A stretch of DNA of 64,000 nt from Arenibacter sp. F26102 (GCF_023015865.1 NZ_JALKBC010000015.1:62001-126000); one strand, 5' to 3'; shown: positions 25,900 through 35,643, counted from the first letter of the stretch. Notes: generated from the letters alone by a model not told the origin. Numbers and translations are program-made.

Positions 25900-27372
25900 T
25901 TATCTGCTATAGTTCGGAGATTCCTTGGTGATGGTTACATCATGGGGATGACTCTCATTAATTCCGCTTGCCGTAATCTTAACAAATCTACCTGTTTCCT
26001 TTAAGGTTTCAATGTCCTTTGCCCCGCAATACCCCATTCCTGCACGTAAACCACCGATAAACTGATGGATACTCTCATAAAGATCACCTTTATAGGGAAC
26101 ACGTCCTACAATTCCTTCTGGTACCAATTTTTTAATATCGTCCTCCACATCTTGGAAATATCGGTCCTTACTACCTTGTTTCATAGCCTCTACGGAACCC
26201 ATTCCCCGATAGGATTTGAACTTACGTCCCTCATATATGATAGTCTCTCCAGGAGATTCCATTGTACCTGCCAACAAGGAACCCAACATTACCGTATCGG
26301 CTCCTGCAGCGATTGCCTTGGGTATATCTCCCGTATACCTAATTCCACCATCAGCTATAACTGGCACTCCACTTCCCTTAATGGCCGCAGCAACCTCCAA
26401 TACAGCCGAAAATTGAGGAAAACCAACCCCTGCGACTACCCTAGTAGTACAAATTGAACCTGGACCTATTCCTACTTTTACAGCATCGGCTCCAGCCTCC
26501 ACCAAATACTTGGCAGCTTCCGCAGTAGCAATATTACCTACAATAACTTCCAATTCAGGAAATCTCTTTTTTACTTCCTTTAAAACAGAGACAACACCTT
26601 TGGTATGACCATGTGCTGTATCTATTACAACAGCATCCACCCCAGCATTCACCAAAGCTTCAGCCCTATCAACAGCATCTCCCGTAACCCCTAAGGCAGC
26701 AGCAACGCGCAATCTGCCATATTGATCCTTATTTGCCATCGGCTTCTGGGTAAGTTTTGTAATATCCCTAAAGGTAATTAAGCCTACAAGCTTATAATCC
26801 TTGTCAACTACCGGTAATTTTTCAATTTTATTATCCTGTAATATGTCCTCAGCTTGTTCCAAGGAAGTCCCCTCGGATACAGTAACAAGGTTTTTGTAGG
26901 TCATTACTTCGGAAATGGGACGGTCATTATTTTTTTCGAACCGAAGATCTCTATTGGTTACTATTCCAATAAGCTTACCCTTGTCATCCACAATAGGTAT
27001 CCCGCCAATACTGAATTCCTTCATATTTGCCTTGGCATCCCTTACCTTGGAATTTAAGGGTAAAGTAACCGGATCAATGATCATACCACTTTCCGCACGT
27101 TTTACCTTACGTACCTTCAGCGCCTGCTGTTCTATGGTCATGTTCTTATGCAACACACCTATACCACCTTCCTGTGCAATGGCAATGGCCATTCTGGATT
27201 CAGTTACGGTATCCATGGCCGCCGAAACAATGGGAACATTGATAGTAATGTTTCTAGTAAATTTTGTTTGAATATTGACTTCCCTAGGAAGTACTTCTGA
27301 AAAAGCTGGAACCAAAAGTACGTCATCGTACGTAAGACCTTCTCCAACAATTTTGTTTAGGTGAGCTTGCAT
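25900..27372 (-). CDS. guaB: IMP dehydrogenase
   Basis: First committed step of GMP synthesis (IMP to XMP, NAD-dependent). 490 residues: the N-terminal catalytic barrel begins [21 protein letters not shown]. Two CBS domains occupy about residues 95-215 ([34 protein letters not shown]). The active-site loop [17 protein letters not shown] near residue 300 carries the catalytic cysteine, and [23 protein letters not shown] is the IMP-binding region. A -7 box TATATTTG (minus strand, 27396-27403) lies 24 bases upstream. Confidence 0.98.
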   Translation of the reverse strand: MQAHLNKIVGEGLTYDDVLLVPAFSEVLPREVNIQTKFTRNITINVPIVSAAMDTVTESRMAIAIAQEGGIGVLHKNMTIEQQALKVRKVKRAESGMIIDPVTLPLNSKVRDAKANMKEFSIGGIPIVDDKGKLIGIVTNRDLRFEKNNDRPISEVMTYKNLVTVSEGTSLEQAEDILQDNKIEKLPVVDKDYKLVGLITFRDITKLTQKPMANKDQYGRLRVAAALGVTGDAVDRAEALVNAGVDAVVIDTAHGHTKGVVSVLKEVKKRFPELEVIVGNIATAEAAKYLVEAGADAVKVGIGPGSICTTRVVAGVGFPQFSAVLEVAAAIKGSGVPVIADGGIRYTGDIPKAIAAGADTVMLGSLLAGTMESPGETIIYEGRKFKSYRGMGSVEAMKQGSKDRYFQDVEDDIKKLVPEGIVGRVPYKGDLYESIHQFIGGLRAGMGYCGAKDIETLKETGRFVKITASGINESHPHDVTITKESPNYSR

Positions 27373-27437
27373 AGCAATTAAAGATTAATTGCGTGCAAAT
27401 ATACTACATTTAAAGGAATTGGGTAATACTTATTTTG

Positions 27438-27938
27438 TTAATTGACTCTGACCGATTTTTGGCACAATTGATAAACCACCAATAGTGCCGCTATACTGAA
27501 TGTAAGCGTCATTAAAAATCCTGAAAAAATAACCACATATTTCATCCACAGAATCCCGGACCACATTAAATAAATGCCTCCAAAAGTAAAAACAACGGAA
27601 AGAAAAGGCTCAATAGTTAGAAACATTTTTATTTTTTGCGGTAGTTTGGTAAGCCATACCAACCCCCCTAAAAGAAAAAATATAAGCGACATGGAAAGTA
27701 TGTGGGTATGGATAATGGTAAGCATTTCCCGCTCTCCCTTTTTAAACTTCATGACCTCAGCATCTTCATCCTCCTCATTTCCCAAGTAATTTTCCTCAAT
27801 ACCCATTGGGGAGGAGGTGCTGGTTTCAGAAACAAACAAAAGACCGGTATAAAAGCCTATACTCAGCACTAGGACAAAAGTTGCTACAAACCATTTTACA
27901 CCCTTGGGCAACTCCATTAAAAGACCATCATAACCCAT
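27438..27938 (-). CDS. Hypothetical membrane protein paired with an FMN-binding protein
   Basis: A 166-residue protein with about four transmembrane segments (FVATFVLVLSIGFYTGLLFV, ILSMSLIFFLLGGLVWL, FLSVVFTFGGIYLMWSGIL, VVIFSGFLMTLTFSIAALLVV). An acidic loop (GNEEDEDAEVMKF) lies between the first two. The HTHILSM histidines at the start of the second helix are possible cofactor ligands. Its start codon overlaps the stop of the FMN-binding gene by one base (TAATG), so the two are translationally coupled and probably work together, for instance as a membrane partner of a flavin electron carrier. No named family recognised. Confidence 0.65.
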   Translation of the reverse strand: MGYDGLLMELPKGVKWFVATFVLVLSIGFYTGLLFVSETSTSSPMGIEENYLGNEEDEDAEVMKFKKGEREMLTIIHTHILSMSLIFFLLGGLVWLTKLPQKIKMFLTIEPFLSVVFTFGGIYLMWSGILWMKYVVIFSGFLMTLTFSIAALLVVYQLCQKSVRVN

Positions 27939-28474
27939 TAAAGCAACTTTTTATCTTGAAGAATTCCTACGGTTTGCAATAGGTTATCCATTGAGGTGGT
28001 CATAGATCTTACCGAAATGGTTGCTCCCGAAATACCATCAATATTAGTTTCATGGTCTACCCTATCCTTACCGGTTTTTCCCGTAAACTGCTGCAACCAT
28101 CTTTTGCTACCAATTTCTCCGCCATACTCTTCACGGTAAATTAAAATTTTGGAATGTATAACACTTAGGTTAGCATCGAATACTACCAAATAATCAAATT
28201 TAGCAGTTTTACTAGGGGCGTTATCTACGAAGATATAACCAGTTACCTCGGAGTCCTTTGTTAATTTAAAGAAATTATGTGCTGTTATCTTGGCCGGTAA
28301 TTGGGCATTTAAGGATGCAGGAACATTTATTGGTTTCAAAGTAAAATCATTGGCCCCAAAAACCTTCTCTATTTCCTTGTCTACCTTCTTTTGTAACTTT
28401 TCAGGTATCCCAAAGCCCAATAACATTACAGCCAAAACAAGCACAAAACCCGTAATTTTCTTTCCTTGCATCAT
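27938..28474 (-). CDS. FMN-binding domain protein (periplasmic, probably covalently flavinylated)
   Basis: A 178-residue protein with an N-terminal signal or anchor (FVLVLAVMLLGFGI) followed by an FMN-binding domain (PF04205). DGISGATISVRSMT at about residues 146-159 matches the ApbE flavinylation motif, with the acceptor threonine in SGATIS. Family members such as NqrC and RnfG carry FMN bound through phosphate to that threonine and shuttle electrons outside the cytoplasm. It lies between the porin (216-base gap with a hairpin) and the coupled membrane protein. No nqr or rnf genes are in the window. Confidence 0.8.
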   Translation of the reverse strand: MMQGKKITGFVLVLAVMLLGFGIPEKLQKKVDKEIEKVFGANDFTLKPINVPASLNAQLPAKITAHNFFKLTKDSEVTGYIFVDNAPSKTAKFDYLVVFDANLSVIHSKILIYREEYGGEIGSKRWLQQFTGKTGKDRVDHETNIDGISGATISVRSMTTSMDNLLQTVGILQDKKLL

Positions 28475-28596
28475 TGGACAAAAGTACTAATTTAGAATCA
28501 TTTTTAATAATAATTTAAACTTGGAAGCAATAATTTCTCAGCAAAGTAGCATAAACAGCTTAAAGGCAACAACCAATTAGATCAGATAAAACGGAA

Positions 28597-28638
28597 AAAC
28601 TCCAATAACAAACCTAAAACAGGTCCTTACTGGAGTTT
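28597..28638 (-). terminator. Possible weak terminator or processing hairpin after the porin gene
   Basis: AAACTCCA and TGGAGTTT form an 8-bp perfect stem with a 26-base loop. On the minus strand the stem is followed by TTTCCGTTTT, a poor T-tract. It may allow partial read-through into the FMN-binding gene. Confidence 0.4.
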
Positions 28639-28690
28639 ATTTCCTATGGTACTTCTAATATTTTGGGACTTCTTTCAAATGGAAACGGTA

Positions 28691-29869
28691 TTAGAACCAA
28701 ACACCAATTCCAAAATTTAATCTGTCCTGAACTCCATCACCCTGCAATGCATTGTCCCTAAATTGGTAATCACCTTTTAAAACCACTCCAGGTGCTATAT
28801 GATAACTTAAACCTGTAGTAACATCAGTTCTATCATAGGCTTCATTCTGTAATAAACTACCGGCCGTATCTGCGTGGGTGTTATAATTTTCATAACGTAC
28901 AAAGGCAAACAATTTTTGCTCATTTCTACTGGGCAATAGGTTGTAAGCACCCTCAACATAATAACCTTGCATGGCACTTCCCAAATCCTTATTGGCCAGA
29001 GCATTATACTTATCCGTATCGGAAAGGGATGCATAAATAAACTGACCACGTGCCGTAAAACGCTGATAGGCATAACGTGCATCCAAACCTAACATGGAAA
29101 TACCTATGTTGGCGCCATCCAAATTTTCAATATCGTCTGCAGCTTGGGTTTTACCAAAATAAGTTGAAAACCCTAGTCGCAATCCCGGGATTCCATAATA
29201 ATCCAGTTTGGTAGCAAGGTTAGGACTATCCACGGTAGACTTAATTCCTTTTTGTCTTCCTCCGCGTAGTCCGTTTGATCCCTGCAAAAATCCAGAAATC
29301 CCTCCTTCACCGTCGGATTGGGTCGATTTAAAACCATTGAAAATATAGGCTTGGTAACCCAAAGAAAGGTTATTGAACCTTCCACTGACCCCAACACCCA
29401 ATTCTCTCCAAGTGGTAGGTACAATTACATTGTCCATTTCGGGCCTCTCCGTACCATTAAAGGTAGTAGGCTCATGAAATTCATTGACAATACCCATGGG
29501 CACCAACATTAATCCACCTCTAAGGTTTACGTTGTTGGCAACATTGTAGTTAACAAAGGCCTGCTCAACATATATTTCCTCTACGTGCTCGACCTCCAAT
29601 TCTGTAATAAATTGGGCCTTATCATTAAAACGATACCCAAGCAACAACACCAAACGTTGCACATCTAATTCCCCATTGTCACCCTCTGGCTGGTTGTACA
29701 GCATTTCGCCATATGCTCCAATGGTCACTGCCGAACCGTAATTCCCCGACAATAGTCTCTGGGCCGCATTCAGTTGCTTTTGTGGATCAAGAGTAATACT
29801 ATCAGTGGCTGTCTGTGCCACTAAAAAAGTAGAAAAAAGGAATGTAAATAAGTAAAAATAATGTTTCAT
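28691..29869 (-). CDS. Outer-membrane porin-like protein
   Basis: A 392-residue beta-barrel protein with a signal peptide (ends FLVAQ, about residue 19). Alternating beta strands are separated by acidic and glycine-rich turns: AVTIGAYGEMLYNQPEG, LLGYRFNDKAQFITELEVEH, VNLRGGLMLVPMGIVNEFHEPTTF. The last strand, LNFGIGVWF, ends in an aromatic residue, as outer-membrane barrels do. The AQFITELEVEH and PMGIVNEFHEP region resembles OprO/OprP-like phosphate-selective porins. It has a consensus promoter and heads the porin / FMN-binding / membrane-protein group. Solute is unknown. Confidence 0.82.
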   Translation of the reverse strand: MKHYFYLFTFLFSTFLVAQTATDSITLDPQKQLNAAQRLLSGNYGSAVTIGAYGEMLYNQPEGDNGELDVQRLVLLLGYRFNDKAQFITELEVEHVEEIYVEQAFVNYNVANNVNLRGGLMLVPMGIVNEFHEPTTFNGTERPEMDNVIVPTTWRELGVGVSGRFNNLSLGYQAYIFNGFKSTQSDGEGGISGFLQGSNGLRGGRQKGIKSTVDSPNLATKLDYYGIPGLRLGFSTYFGKTQAADDIENLDGANIGISMLGLDARYAYQRFTARGQFIYASLSDTDKYNALANKDLGSAMQGYYVEGAYNLLPSRNEQKLFAFVRYENYNTHADTAGSLLQNEAYDRTDVTTGLSYHIAPGVVLKGDYQFRDNALQGDGVQDRLNFGIGVWF

Positions 29870-29919
29870 TGGTATGGTATTTTTATTTAGACTGATTGTA
29901 AATAATTAAAAATCGAGTG

Positions 29920-29950
29920 CAAATATAATAGCCCAAACCAAACTGACAAA
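29920..29950 (-). promoter_or_regulatory. Porin promoter (Bacteroidetes type)
   Basis: On the minus strand TTTG (29947-29950), a 19-base spacer and TATATTTG (29920-29927) exactly match the TTTG-N19-TAnnTTTG consensus, about 50 bases upstream of the porin start. Confidence 0.8.
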
Positions 29951-30044
29951 CTTTATTTAAACTAAATCTAAATAAATGTTAAATTTTAACATTATGTGGA
30001 ACTAACAAATTGAAAAGGTCATGCCTTAAAACCATTAAACGTCC

Positions 30045-30366
30045 CTAATTCCATTGGAATACAAAGTATTTGCATTGCTCGGAACCATATCTCTTATGGC
30101 ATGCGGAACATACGCTGGCAAGAAGTATAAGTCCCCTTCTTGTGTCCTAATAACCTGATTAACATCTCCATTTCGGTTTGCCCATTGAATACCAGAACGA
30201 TTTCTGTAGCGTAATGGGTATGTGGTTCGTGGCTTTTGATGTCCGGATTTAAGGTGGTTACATGCATTTCATAATATGCGCACATGGCCGTAGGTCGGTG
30301 AAAGTAATTCCGAACACCTCCCTTATCGTGTTCAAAAAGATTCAAATTCCTAAAGTCAATTACCAA
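30045..30366 (-). pseudogene. Decayed cupin gene (C-terminal half, two frameshifts)
   Basis: Minus-strand sequence spells a cupin domain in three successive frames. Frame 1 gives GGVRNYFHRPTAM, then HVTTLN, SHEPHTHYATEIV and GQTEMEM. Frame 2 gives VIRTQEGDLYFLPAYVPHAI. Frame 3 gives EQCKYFVFQWN and the stop at 30045-30047. Together they rebuild a C-terminal cupin with the metal-binding histidines (HEPHTH, PHAI), like ureidoglycine-aminohydrolase-type bicupins. There is no ATG, and the N-terminal half is missing; the frame opens just after a stop at 30373, next to the end of the HMG-CoA-lyase gene. This looks like an eroding remnant rather than two sequencing errors, though those cannot be excluded. 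Confidence 0.75.
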
Positions 30367-30388
30367 ATTACCTCATAAGTCCGATGTA

Positions 30389-31252
30389 TCAATACTTGCT
30401 AAACAGGTCCGTTGCTTTGTTAAATGCAGCTTCAAAAGCCATCCAATTAACATTGGTTTCCGCTTTGGCTGCTGTAAAATAGGACAGCATTTTTTCCGTT
30501 GGCATATTTCCGGTAAGTTCATCCTTTGCCATAGGACACCCACCAAAACCCTGTACCGCACCATCAAATCTGCGACACCCAGCTTTATAAGCGGCGTCTA
30601 CCTTTTCATGCCATTTGGACGGAGTGGTATGTAAATGGGCACCGAATTCTATTTCCGGAAATTTAGGAATCAGATTAGAAAACAAATAGTTTATGACATC
30701 AGGGGTTGAAGAACCTACTGTATCCGAAAGCGACAATATTTTCACTCCCATTCCTGCCAATTTTGTTGTCCATTCCCCTACTACCTCAACACTCCATGGA
30801 TCTCCATAAGGGTTACCAAACCCCATGGATATATAGGTAACCACTTCCTTGCCCGAGTCACCGGCAATACTCAAAATTTCTTCCAAGGTATCTACGGATT
30901 GGGCTATAGTCTTATGGGTATTCCGCATTTGAAAGTTTTCAGATATGGAGAAAGGATAACCCAAATAATCAATGGATTTATATTCGGAGGCATCCATTGC
31001 CCCCCTTACATTGGCTACGATAGCCAGTAGTTTACTTGAGGTCTTGGTCAGGTCCAATTGAGAAAGAACCTCGGCAGTATCCACCATTTGTGGAATGGCT
31101 CGAGGCGAAACAAAACTCCCAAAGTCTATGGTGTCGAACCCGCAATTCAGTAAGGATTGAATATATCTTACTTTTTTTTCAGTAGGAATAAAAGTCTTTA
31201 TGCCTTGCATGGCATCTCTAGGACATTCGATTATTTTAATGGTATTGGACAT
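30389..31252 (-). CDS. Hydroxymethylglutaryl-CoA lyase-type TIM-barrel lyase
   Basis: A 287-residue member of the HMG-CoA lyase / DRE-TIM family, expected to cleave HMG-CoA to acetoacetate and acetyl-CoA in leucine breakdown. Seen: IECPRDAMQGIKTFIPTEKK at the start (catalytic Arg-Asp), GFGNPYGDPWSVE in the middle, and FGAHLHTTP with the metal histidines near residue 200. FDGAVQGFGGCPMAKDELTGN contains the GGCP signature cysteine. It is followed by the cupin pseudogene and preceded by a LysE-type exporter, all leftward. Confidence 0.9.
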   Translation of the reverse strand: MSNTIKIIECPRDAMQGIKTFIPTEKKVRYIQSLLNCGFDTIDFGSFVSPRAIPQMVDTAEVLSQLDLTKTSSKLLAIVANVRGAMDASEYKSIDYLGYPFSISENFQMRNTHKTIAQSVDTLEEILSIAGDSGKEVVTYISMGFGNPYGDPWSVEVVGEWTTKLAGMGVKILSLSDTVGSSTPDVINYLFSNLIPKFPEIEFGAHLHTTPSKWHEKVDAAYKAGCRRFDGAVQGFGGCPMAKDELTGNMPTEKMLSYFTAAKAETNVNWMAFEAAFNKATDLFSKY

Positions 31253-31282
31253 TGCCTGGCTAAAACTTTTTCAAAATTACCA

Positions 31283-31909
31283 TTATTTATCAGATAATAA
31301 CAGATAAACACCAATACCCACAAAAACAATAATCTGAAGCCATTTTAGAATTTTACCCAATTGTTTATTTTCCCTGATATAATTGGAAATGGCACCTGAA
31401 AGAATGGCAATGGCACTAAAAATTGTAAATGAGACCACTATAAATATGCCTGCCAGGACATAGAATTGAACAACAATATTTATAGCATCACTAAATAAAA
31501 ACCCTGGAAAGAAAGCCAAGAAAAAAATGGTGACCTTAGGGTTGAGTACATTCATTATAAAACCCTGTTTATAAAGAGCGCCCAATGATTTTTTAGCTAC
31601 AGTTCCATTGGATATTTCCAGGTCGTCACTACTATTAAAAACTTTGAAAGCCAAATAAAACAGATAGATTGCGCCGAATAATTTTATTACAAAAAACAAA
31701 TTCGGGTTTTGTCTTATTATGGCCGAAACACCAAATGCCAGTAAAGTTGCATGTACCAAACAGCCTGTCATTAGTCCCGCCACTGTGGCAACGCCATATT
31801 TTTTGCCATTGGTCATACTCTGTATCAAGACAAAAATATTATCCGGACCCGGAGATATAGCCAGAGCGGCTGTGGCCAATACAAATGTCAATAATACGTC
31901 GTAATCCAA
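31283..31909 (-). CDS. LysE-family amino-acid/metabolite exporter
   Basis: A 208-residue inner-membrane protein with six hydrophobic segments. The N-terminal signature is LTFVLATAALAISPGPDNIFVLIQSM, followed by GLMTGCLVHATLLAFGVSAII and IMNVLNPKVTIFFLAFFPGF, all typical of the LysE/RhtB superfamily. It lies 30 bases upstream of the lyase gene in the same direction and is probably cotranscribed with it. Substrate not predictable. Confidence 0.9.
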   Translation of the reverse strand: MDYDVLLTFVLATAALAISPGPDNIFVLIQSMTNGKKYGVATVAGLMTGCLVHATLLAFGVSAIIRQNPNLFFVIKLFGAIYLFYLAFKVFNSSDDLEISNGTVAKKSLGALYKQGFIMNVLNPKVTIFFLAFFPGFLFSDAINIVVQFYVLAGIFIVVSFTIFSAIAILSGAISNYIRENKQLGKILKWLQIIVFVGIGVYLLLSDK

Positions 31910-32050
31910 ATCTAGGTATTTTATATTTTATCAACAAAGGTTGGAAAATACCAATAATTTATCATCTTTTGACTAAATATAATGGGATAAATATGTTCCC
32001 AATAAATTATCGTTATCATACTTTTTTATATCTTCCACAAAAAATAATAT

Positions 32051-32476
32051 ATGAGACCAGTTTTTTACACCATCAGTCTATTGGCTGCAATATTACTAAT
32101 GAGCTCGAACATTCCTAACACCAATAATTTTAAAGAGGATTCAAGTATGAACGATTCAAAAAAACAGGACAGCGTATTGCGCCATGTCGTGCTATTTAAA
32201 TTTAAGGCAAACACTTCTAAAGCGGATATTGCAAAAGTAGAGGCCGCTTTTAGCGCCTTACCTTCCAAAATACCTCAAATAGTTGGTTATGAATGGGGAA
32301 TTAACAATAGCCCAGAAGGATTGAACAAAGGACTTACGCATTGTTTTTTCCTGACCTTCCATAGTGAAGAAGATCGCGCCATATACCTTCCTCATCCAGA
32401 CCACAAGGCCTTTGGTGCCGTACTTACCCCTCATTTGGAAGATGTTACGGTAGTAGATTATTGGACCAAACAATAA
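32051..32476 (+). CDS. Exported Dabb (stress-responsive A/B barrel) protein
   Basis: A 141-residue protein with an N-terminal hydrophobic signal (FYTISLLAAILLMSSNI) and a Dabb ferredoxin-like domain starting LRHVVLFKFKANTSKADIAKVEAAFSALPSKI. It continues with YEWGINNSPEGLNKGLTHCFFLTF and DRAIYLPHPDHKAFG. Such domains dimerise; some degrade or bind small aromatic molecules, but the role here is unknown. The exported form, with a polar linker after the signal, is common in Bacteroidota. A strong terminator follows at 32522. Confidence 0.85.
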   Translation: MRPVFYTISLLAAILLMSSNIPNTNNFKEDSSMNDSKKQDSVLRHVVLFKFKANTSKADIAKVEAAFSALPSKIPQIVGYEWGINNSPEGLNKGLTHCFFLTFHSEEDRAIYLPHPDHKAFGAVLTPHLEDVTVVDYWTKQ

Positions 32477-32521
32477 AAGTCTCAAAGGGTTAAAAAATAA
32501 TAATCCTGCCAATGAGAGATA

Positions 32522-32564
32522 AAAAAAACAGGCTTATCCAAATACTGGATAAGCCTGTTTTTTT
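32522..32564. terminator. Bidirectional terminator between the Dabb gene and pyrD
   Basis: A 19-bp perfect stem (AAAAAAACAGGCTTATCCA and its complement) encloses an AATAC loop, with A/T tracts on both sides; it sits between converging genes. Confidence 0.92.
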
Positions 32565-32598
32565 AGTGGCCATTCCGTACACTGATCCTTAATACAGC

Positions 32599-33651
32599 CT
32601 ATCTTTTTCCACTATTCGCCTTTTTAATGATGGCTTTGTTGATTTTTTTGATTAGTGCAGGGCCTTCATAAATAAAACCTGTCCATAACTGGATCAGATC
32701 GGCCCCAGCATCCAATTTTTCAAGCGCATCCTCCGCGGAATGAATTCCTCCTACACCAATAATTGGAAACGCCATATTACTTTTTTGGGATAAAAACCGG
32801 ATTACTTCCGTACTTCTTTTAGTAAGCGGTCTACCACTTAAGCCACCAGCTTCTTCCCTTAAAACTACACTGGATTTCAAATTGTCGCGGGCAATAGTTG
32901 TATTTGTGGCAATAACCCCGTCTATTGACGTATCCTTAACAATACCAATAATATCCATTAACTGATCATCCGTTAAATCGGGGGCAATTTTTAATAATAT
33001 AGGCTTTTCCTTATTTTTTTTGGCATAGGCCAATTTGGTATTTTCCTTTTTCAACTCCTTTAATAAGGCCGTCAAAGGTTTCCTATCCTGAAGTTCCCTT
33101 AATCCTGGGGTGTTTGGTGAGCTTACATTCACCACAAAATAATCCACATGGTCAAAAAGGGCTTCAAAACAGATTAAATAATCATTTGCTGCCATGTCGT
33201 TAGGGGTTACTTTGTTCTTCCCTATATTACCCCCTATCAACACTCTATGGGTTTTTTTTAGATTTTCAACCGCATCCAAAACCCCCTTATTATTAAATCC
33301 CATTCTGTTAATAATGGCCTGATCTTCCTTAAGGCGAAACAAGCGTTTTTTAGGATTTCCATCTTGAGGTTTGGGCGTCAATGTTCCAATTTCAATAAAT
33401 CCAAATCCAAAATCGGATAGTTCATTATACAGCTTGGCATCCTTATCGAAACCTGCTGCCAAACCGACAGGATTTTTAAATCTCAATCCAAATAATTCAC
33501 GTTCCAAACGAGGGTCGTTGACCGAATATATGGACCTAAATATTCCAGAGAAGCCTATTCTGGAAAAAAAACGAAGGGCATTAAAAATTAAATGATGGAC
33601 CTTTTCGGGATCTAATTGAAAAAGTATCGGGCGGACAATCAGCTTGTACAT
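32599..33651 (-). CDS. pyrD: Dihydroorotate dehydrogenase (quinone), class 2
   Basis: Membrane-associated flavoenzyme oxidising dihydroorotate in UMP synthesis. The start is ATG 33651 ([20 protein letters not shown]), giving 350 residues; the upstream TTG is ignored. Class 2 features: an N-terminal helical extension, [31 protein letters not shown] with the FMN-binding region, and [17 protein letters not shown] with the catalytic serine. GVIATNTT and [16 protein letters not shown] follow, with [27 protein letters not shown] for phosphate binding. Confidence 0.97.
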   Translation of the reverse strand: MYKLIVRPILFQLDPEKVHHLIFNALRFFSRIGFSGIFRSIYSVNDPRLERELFGLRFKNPVGLAAGFDKDAKLYNELSDFGFGFIEIGTLTPKPQDGNPKKRLFRLKEDQAIINRMGFNNKGVLDAVENLKKTHRVLIGGNIGKNKVTPNDMAANDYLICFEALFDHVDYFVVNVSSPNTPGLRELQDRKPLTALLKELKKENTKLAYAKKNKEKPILLKIAPDLTDDQLMDIIGIVKDTSIDGVIATNTTIARDNLKSSVVLREEAGGLSGRPLTKRSTEVIRFLSQKSNMAFPIIGVGGIHSAEDALEKLDAGADLIQLWTGFIYEGPALIKKINKAIIKKANSGKR

Positions 33652-33733
33652 GAAAATTATTTTCCACAAAAATACAAACTACCTCCGCTAAACTATCCAA
33701 TAAACCCGCTTTTTATTAAAATTTAAAATGGAC

Positions 33734-34150
33734 TTATTCGGGTATAATCTCCAAAGGTCGTCTGGAAACTTCCTGGCAAAGTGAAACATACCTTTGGTAC
33801 TGCTTTTCATTAAAGATCGCCAAAAGTTTATAGTCGTATTTTCCAAAAACTTGTTTCATTTTTTCCTCAATAACCTTGTACATGGCGCCCAATGCCGTTA
33901 AATCTTCAGGAGTACTTTGAGGGTGATTTTCAAAAAGATTTTTTCGCTCTTCATCCAATAATCCGGTTTCAATTTCCAGAGCGGCCTTAAACTCTTCCAA
34001 TTTTGTTATTTGCTCCTCTTTAAGCTGAAAAATTTGAATGATCGTATCTGAATCAGTAGCTCCAATTCCCAAACTGCAATCTTTTTGGGCATGACCGGAA
34101 ATCCAAAATCCGACTGAGAGTAATATTGATAAAAAAACCTTTATGTGCAT
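33734..34150 (-). CDS. Hypothetical periplasmic protein with helical Spy-like segment
   Basis: A 138-residue protein with a signal peptide (VFLSILLSVGFWISGHAQ). The mature part is mostly helical with charged repeats (LKEEQITKLEEFKAALEIETGLLDEERKNLF, EEKMKQVFGKYDYKLLAIFNEKQYQRYVSLC). The pattern of a helix ending in EKQYQRY recalls Spy/CpxP-type periplasmic proteins, where LTxxQ-like motifs occur, but similarity is too weak to assign. Two mature cysteines (near residues 25 and 125) could form a disulfide. Located downstream of pyrD's start, leftward, with a divergent pepT. Confidence 0.6.
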   Translation of the reverse strand: MHIKVFLSILLSVGFWISGHAQKDCSLGIGATDSDTIIQIFQLKEEQITKLEEFKAALEIETGLLDEERKNLFENHPQSTPEDLTALGAMYKVIEEKMKQVFGKYDYKLLAIFNEKQYQRYVSLCQEVSRRPLEIIPE

Positions 34151-34361
34151 AAGTCTTAATGCCTAATTAGAATACAAATATAAGTTAATAATCTAACCAC
34201 CGGCGCTGCCCTTAAAAGGCAACATTGTTTTGGCAAAAACCAGCGGAAATCTAATTTTTTATACCTTCATAATTTAGGATGACCCCAGTAATGTGAGACT
34301 GTTGCCCTAGGAGTGCATAATAAAAAATAATAAACTGTACTTTTGATTAAAATTTTGTTTT

Positions 34362-35585
34362 ATGCAGCATATTATAGACCGATTTATAAGTTACATTACC
34401 ATAGACACCCAAAGCGACCCCAACTCCTCCACTACACCCAGTACGAAAAAACAATGGACGCTTGCCCGTAAATTAGTTGAAGAACTAAAACAAATAGGCA
34501 TGCAAGACGTAGTCATTGATGACAAGGCCTACATTATGGCAACTTTGCCGAGTAATATAGAAAAAGAAGTGCCTACTATTGGGTTTATATCCCATTTTGA
34601 TACTTCCCCTGATTTTACAGCTACCAACGTAAAACCACAAATAATCAAAAATTATGATGGTGGGGATATTGTTCTAAATAAAGCGGAAAATATAATACTC
34701 TCACCCAGTTATTTTGATGACCTATTGCAATACAAGGGCCATACCCTTATAACCACAGATGGCAAAACTTTGCTGGGTGCAGATGATAAAGCGGGAATCA
34801 CAGAAATAGTTACGGCCATGGAACATTTAATAAATCATCCGGAAATTAAACATGGTAAGATTAGAGTGGGTTTTACGCCTGATGAAGAAATTGGTCGTGG
34901 GGCACACCATTTTGATGTTGCAGCATTTGGTGCGGATTGGGCCTACACCATGGACGGAAGCCAAATTGGAGAATTGGAATTTGAAAATTTCAATGCCGCT
35001 GGCGCCAAGGTAACCATTACTGGAAAAAGTGTGCATCCCGGCTATGCCAAAGGAAAAATGGTTAATGCCGTACTGATCGCGAACGATTTTATTTCTCAAC
35101 TACCCGGACATGAAGTCCCGCAAAAAACTATTGGAAGGGAAGGCTTTTTTCATGTCCACCATATAAAAGGGGAAATTGAGCTAGCCGAAATTGAACTTAT
35201 TATTCGTGACCACGACCTAAAAAAATTCCAACAACGCAAGGAGTTATTACAACACATTACAGAGAAATTAAATGCGGAATACGGGGATTTCGTTAAGATT
35301 GATATCAAAGACCAATATTTTAATATGCGTGAAAAAATTGAACCTGTAATGCATATTGTTGATATCGCCAAAGAGGCCATGGAAAGCTTAAATATTAAAC
35401 CCATAATTAAACCCATACGTGGTGGCACCGACGGTTCACAATTGAGTTATATGGGCCTACCATGTCCCAACATTTTTGCAGGTGGACATAATTTTCATGG
35501 CAAATATGAGTATGTTCCCGTAGAAAGCATGCAGAAAGCTGTTGATGTTATCGTAAAAATTTGCGAACTTACAGCTGAAAGATAG
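34362..35585 (+). CDS. pepT: Peptidase T (tripeptide aminopeptidase)
   Basis: M20B zinc aminopeptidase of 407 residues. Metal-binding and catalytic elements are all present: GFISHFDTSPDF (His-x-Asp, residues 74-86), TLLGADDKAGITEIV (bridging Asp), and FTPDEEIGRGAHHFD (catalytic Glu and neighbouring ligand). MDGSQIGELEFENFNAA is the PepT signature, RGGTDGSQLSYMGLPCPN is conserved, and FAGGHNFHGKYEYVP carries the last histidine ligand. Cytoplasmic, acting on tripeptides released in protein turnover. Confidence 0.97.
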   Translation: MQHIIDRFISYITIDTQSDPNSSTTPSTKKQWTLARKLVEELKQIGMQDVVIDDKAYIMATLPSNIEKEVPTIGFISHFDTSPDFTATNVKPQIIKNYDGGDIVLNKAENIILSPSYFDDLLQYKGHTLITTDGKTLLGADDKAGITEIVTAMEHLINHPEIKHGKIRVGFTPDEEIGRGAHHFDVAAFGADWAYTMDGSQIGELEFENFNAAGAKVTITGKSVHPGYAKGKMVNAVLIANDFISQLPGHEVPQKTIGREGFFHVHHIKGEIELAEIELIIRDHDLKKFQQRKELLQHITEKLNAEYGDFVKIDIKDQYFNMREKIEPVMHIVDIAKEAMESLNIKPIIKPIRGGTDGSQLSYMGLPCPNIFAGGHNFHGKYEYVPVESMQKAVDVIVKICELTAER

Positions 35586-35643
35586 CAACCTACATGTGCG
35601 CCGCTCCGATACAAATGTTTTAACTATCTACTGACACAAAAAC

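Noticed and set aside
28597-28638. Riboswitch in the porin/FMN-binding gap (FMN theme)
   Set aside because: Only a simple 8-bp stem with a long loop is present; none of the conserved FMN riboswitch structure is visible.
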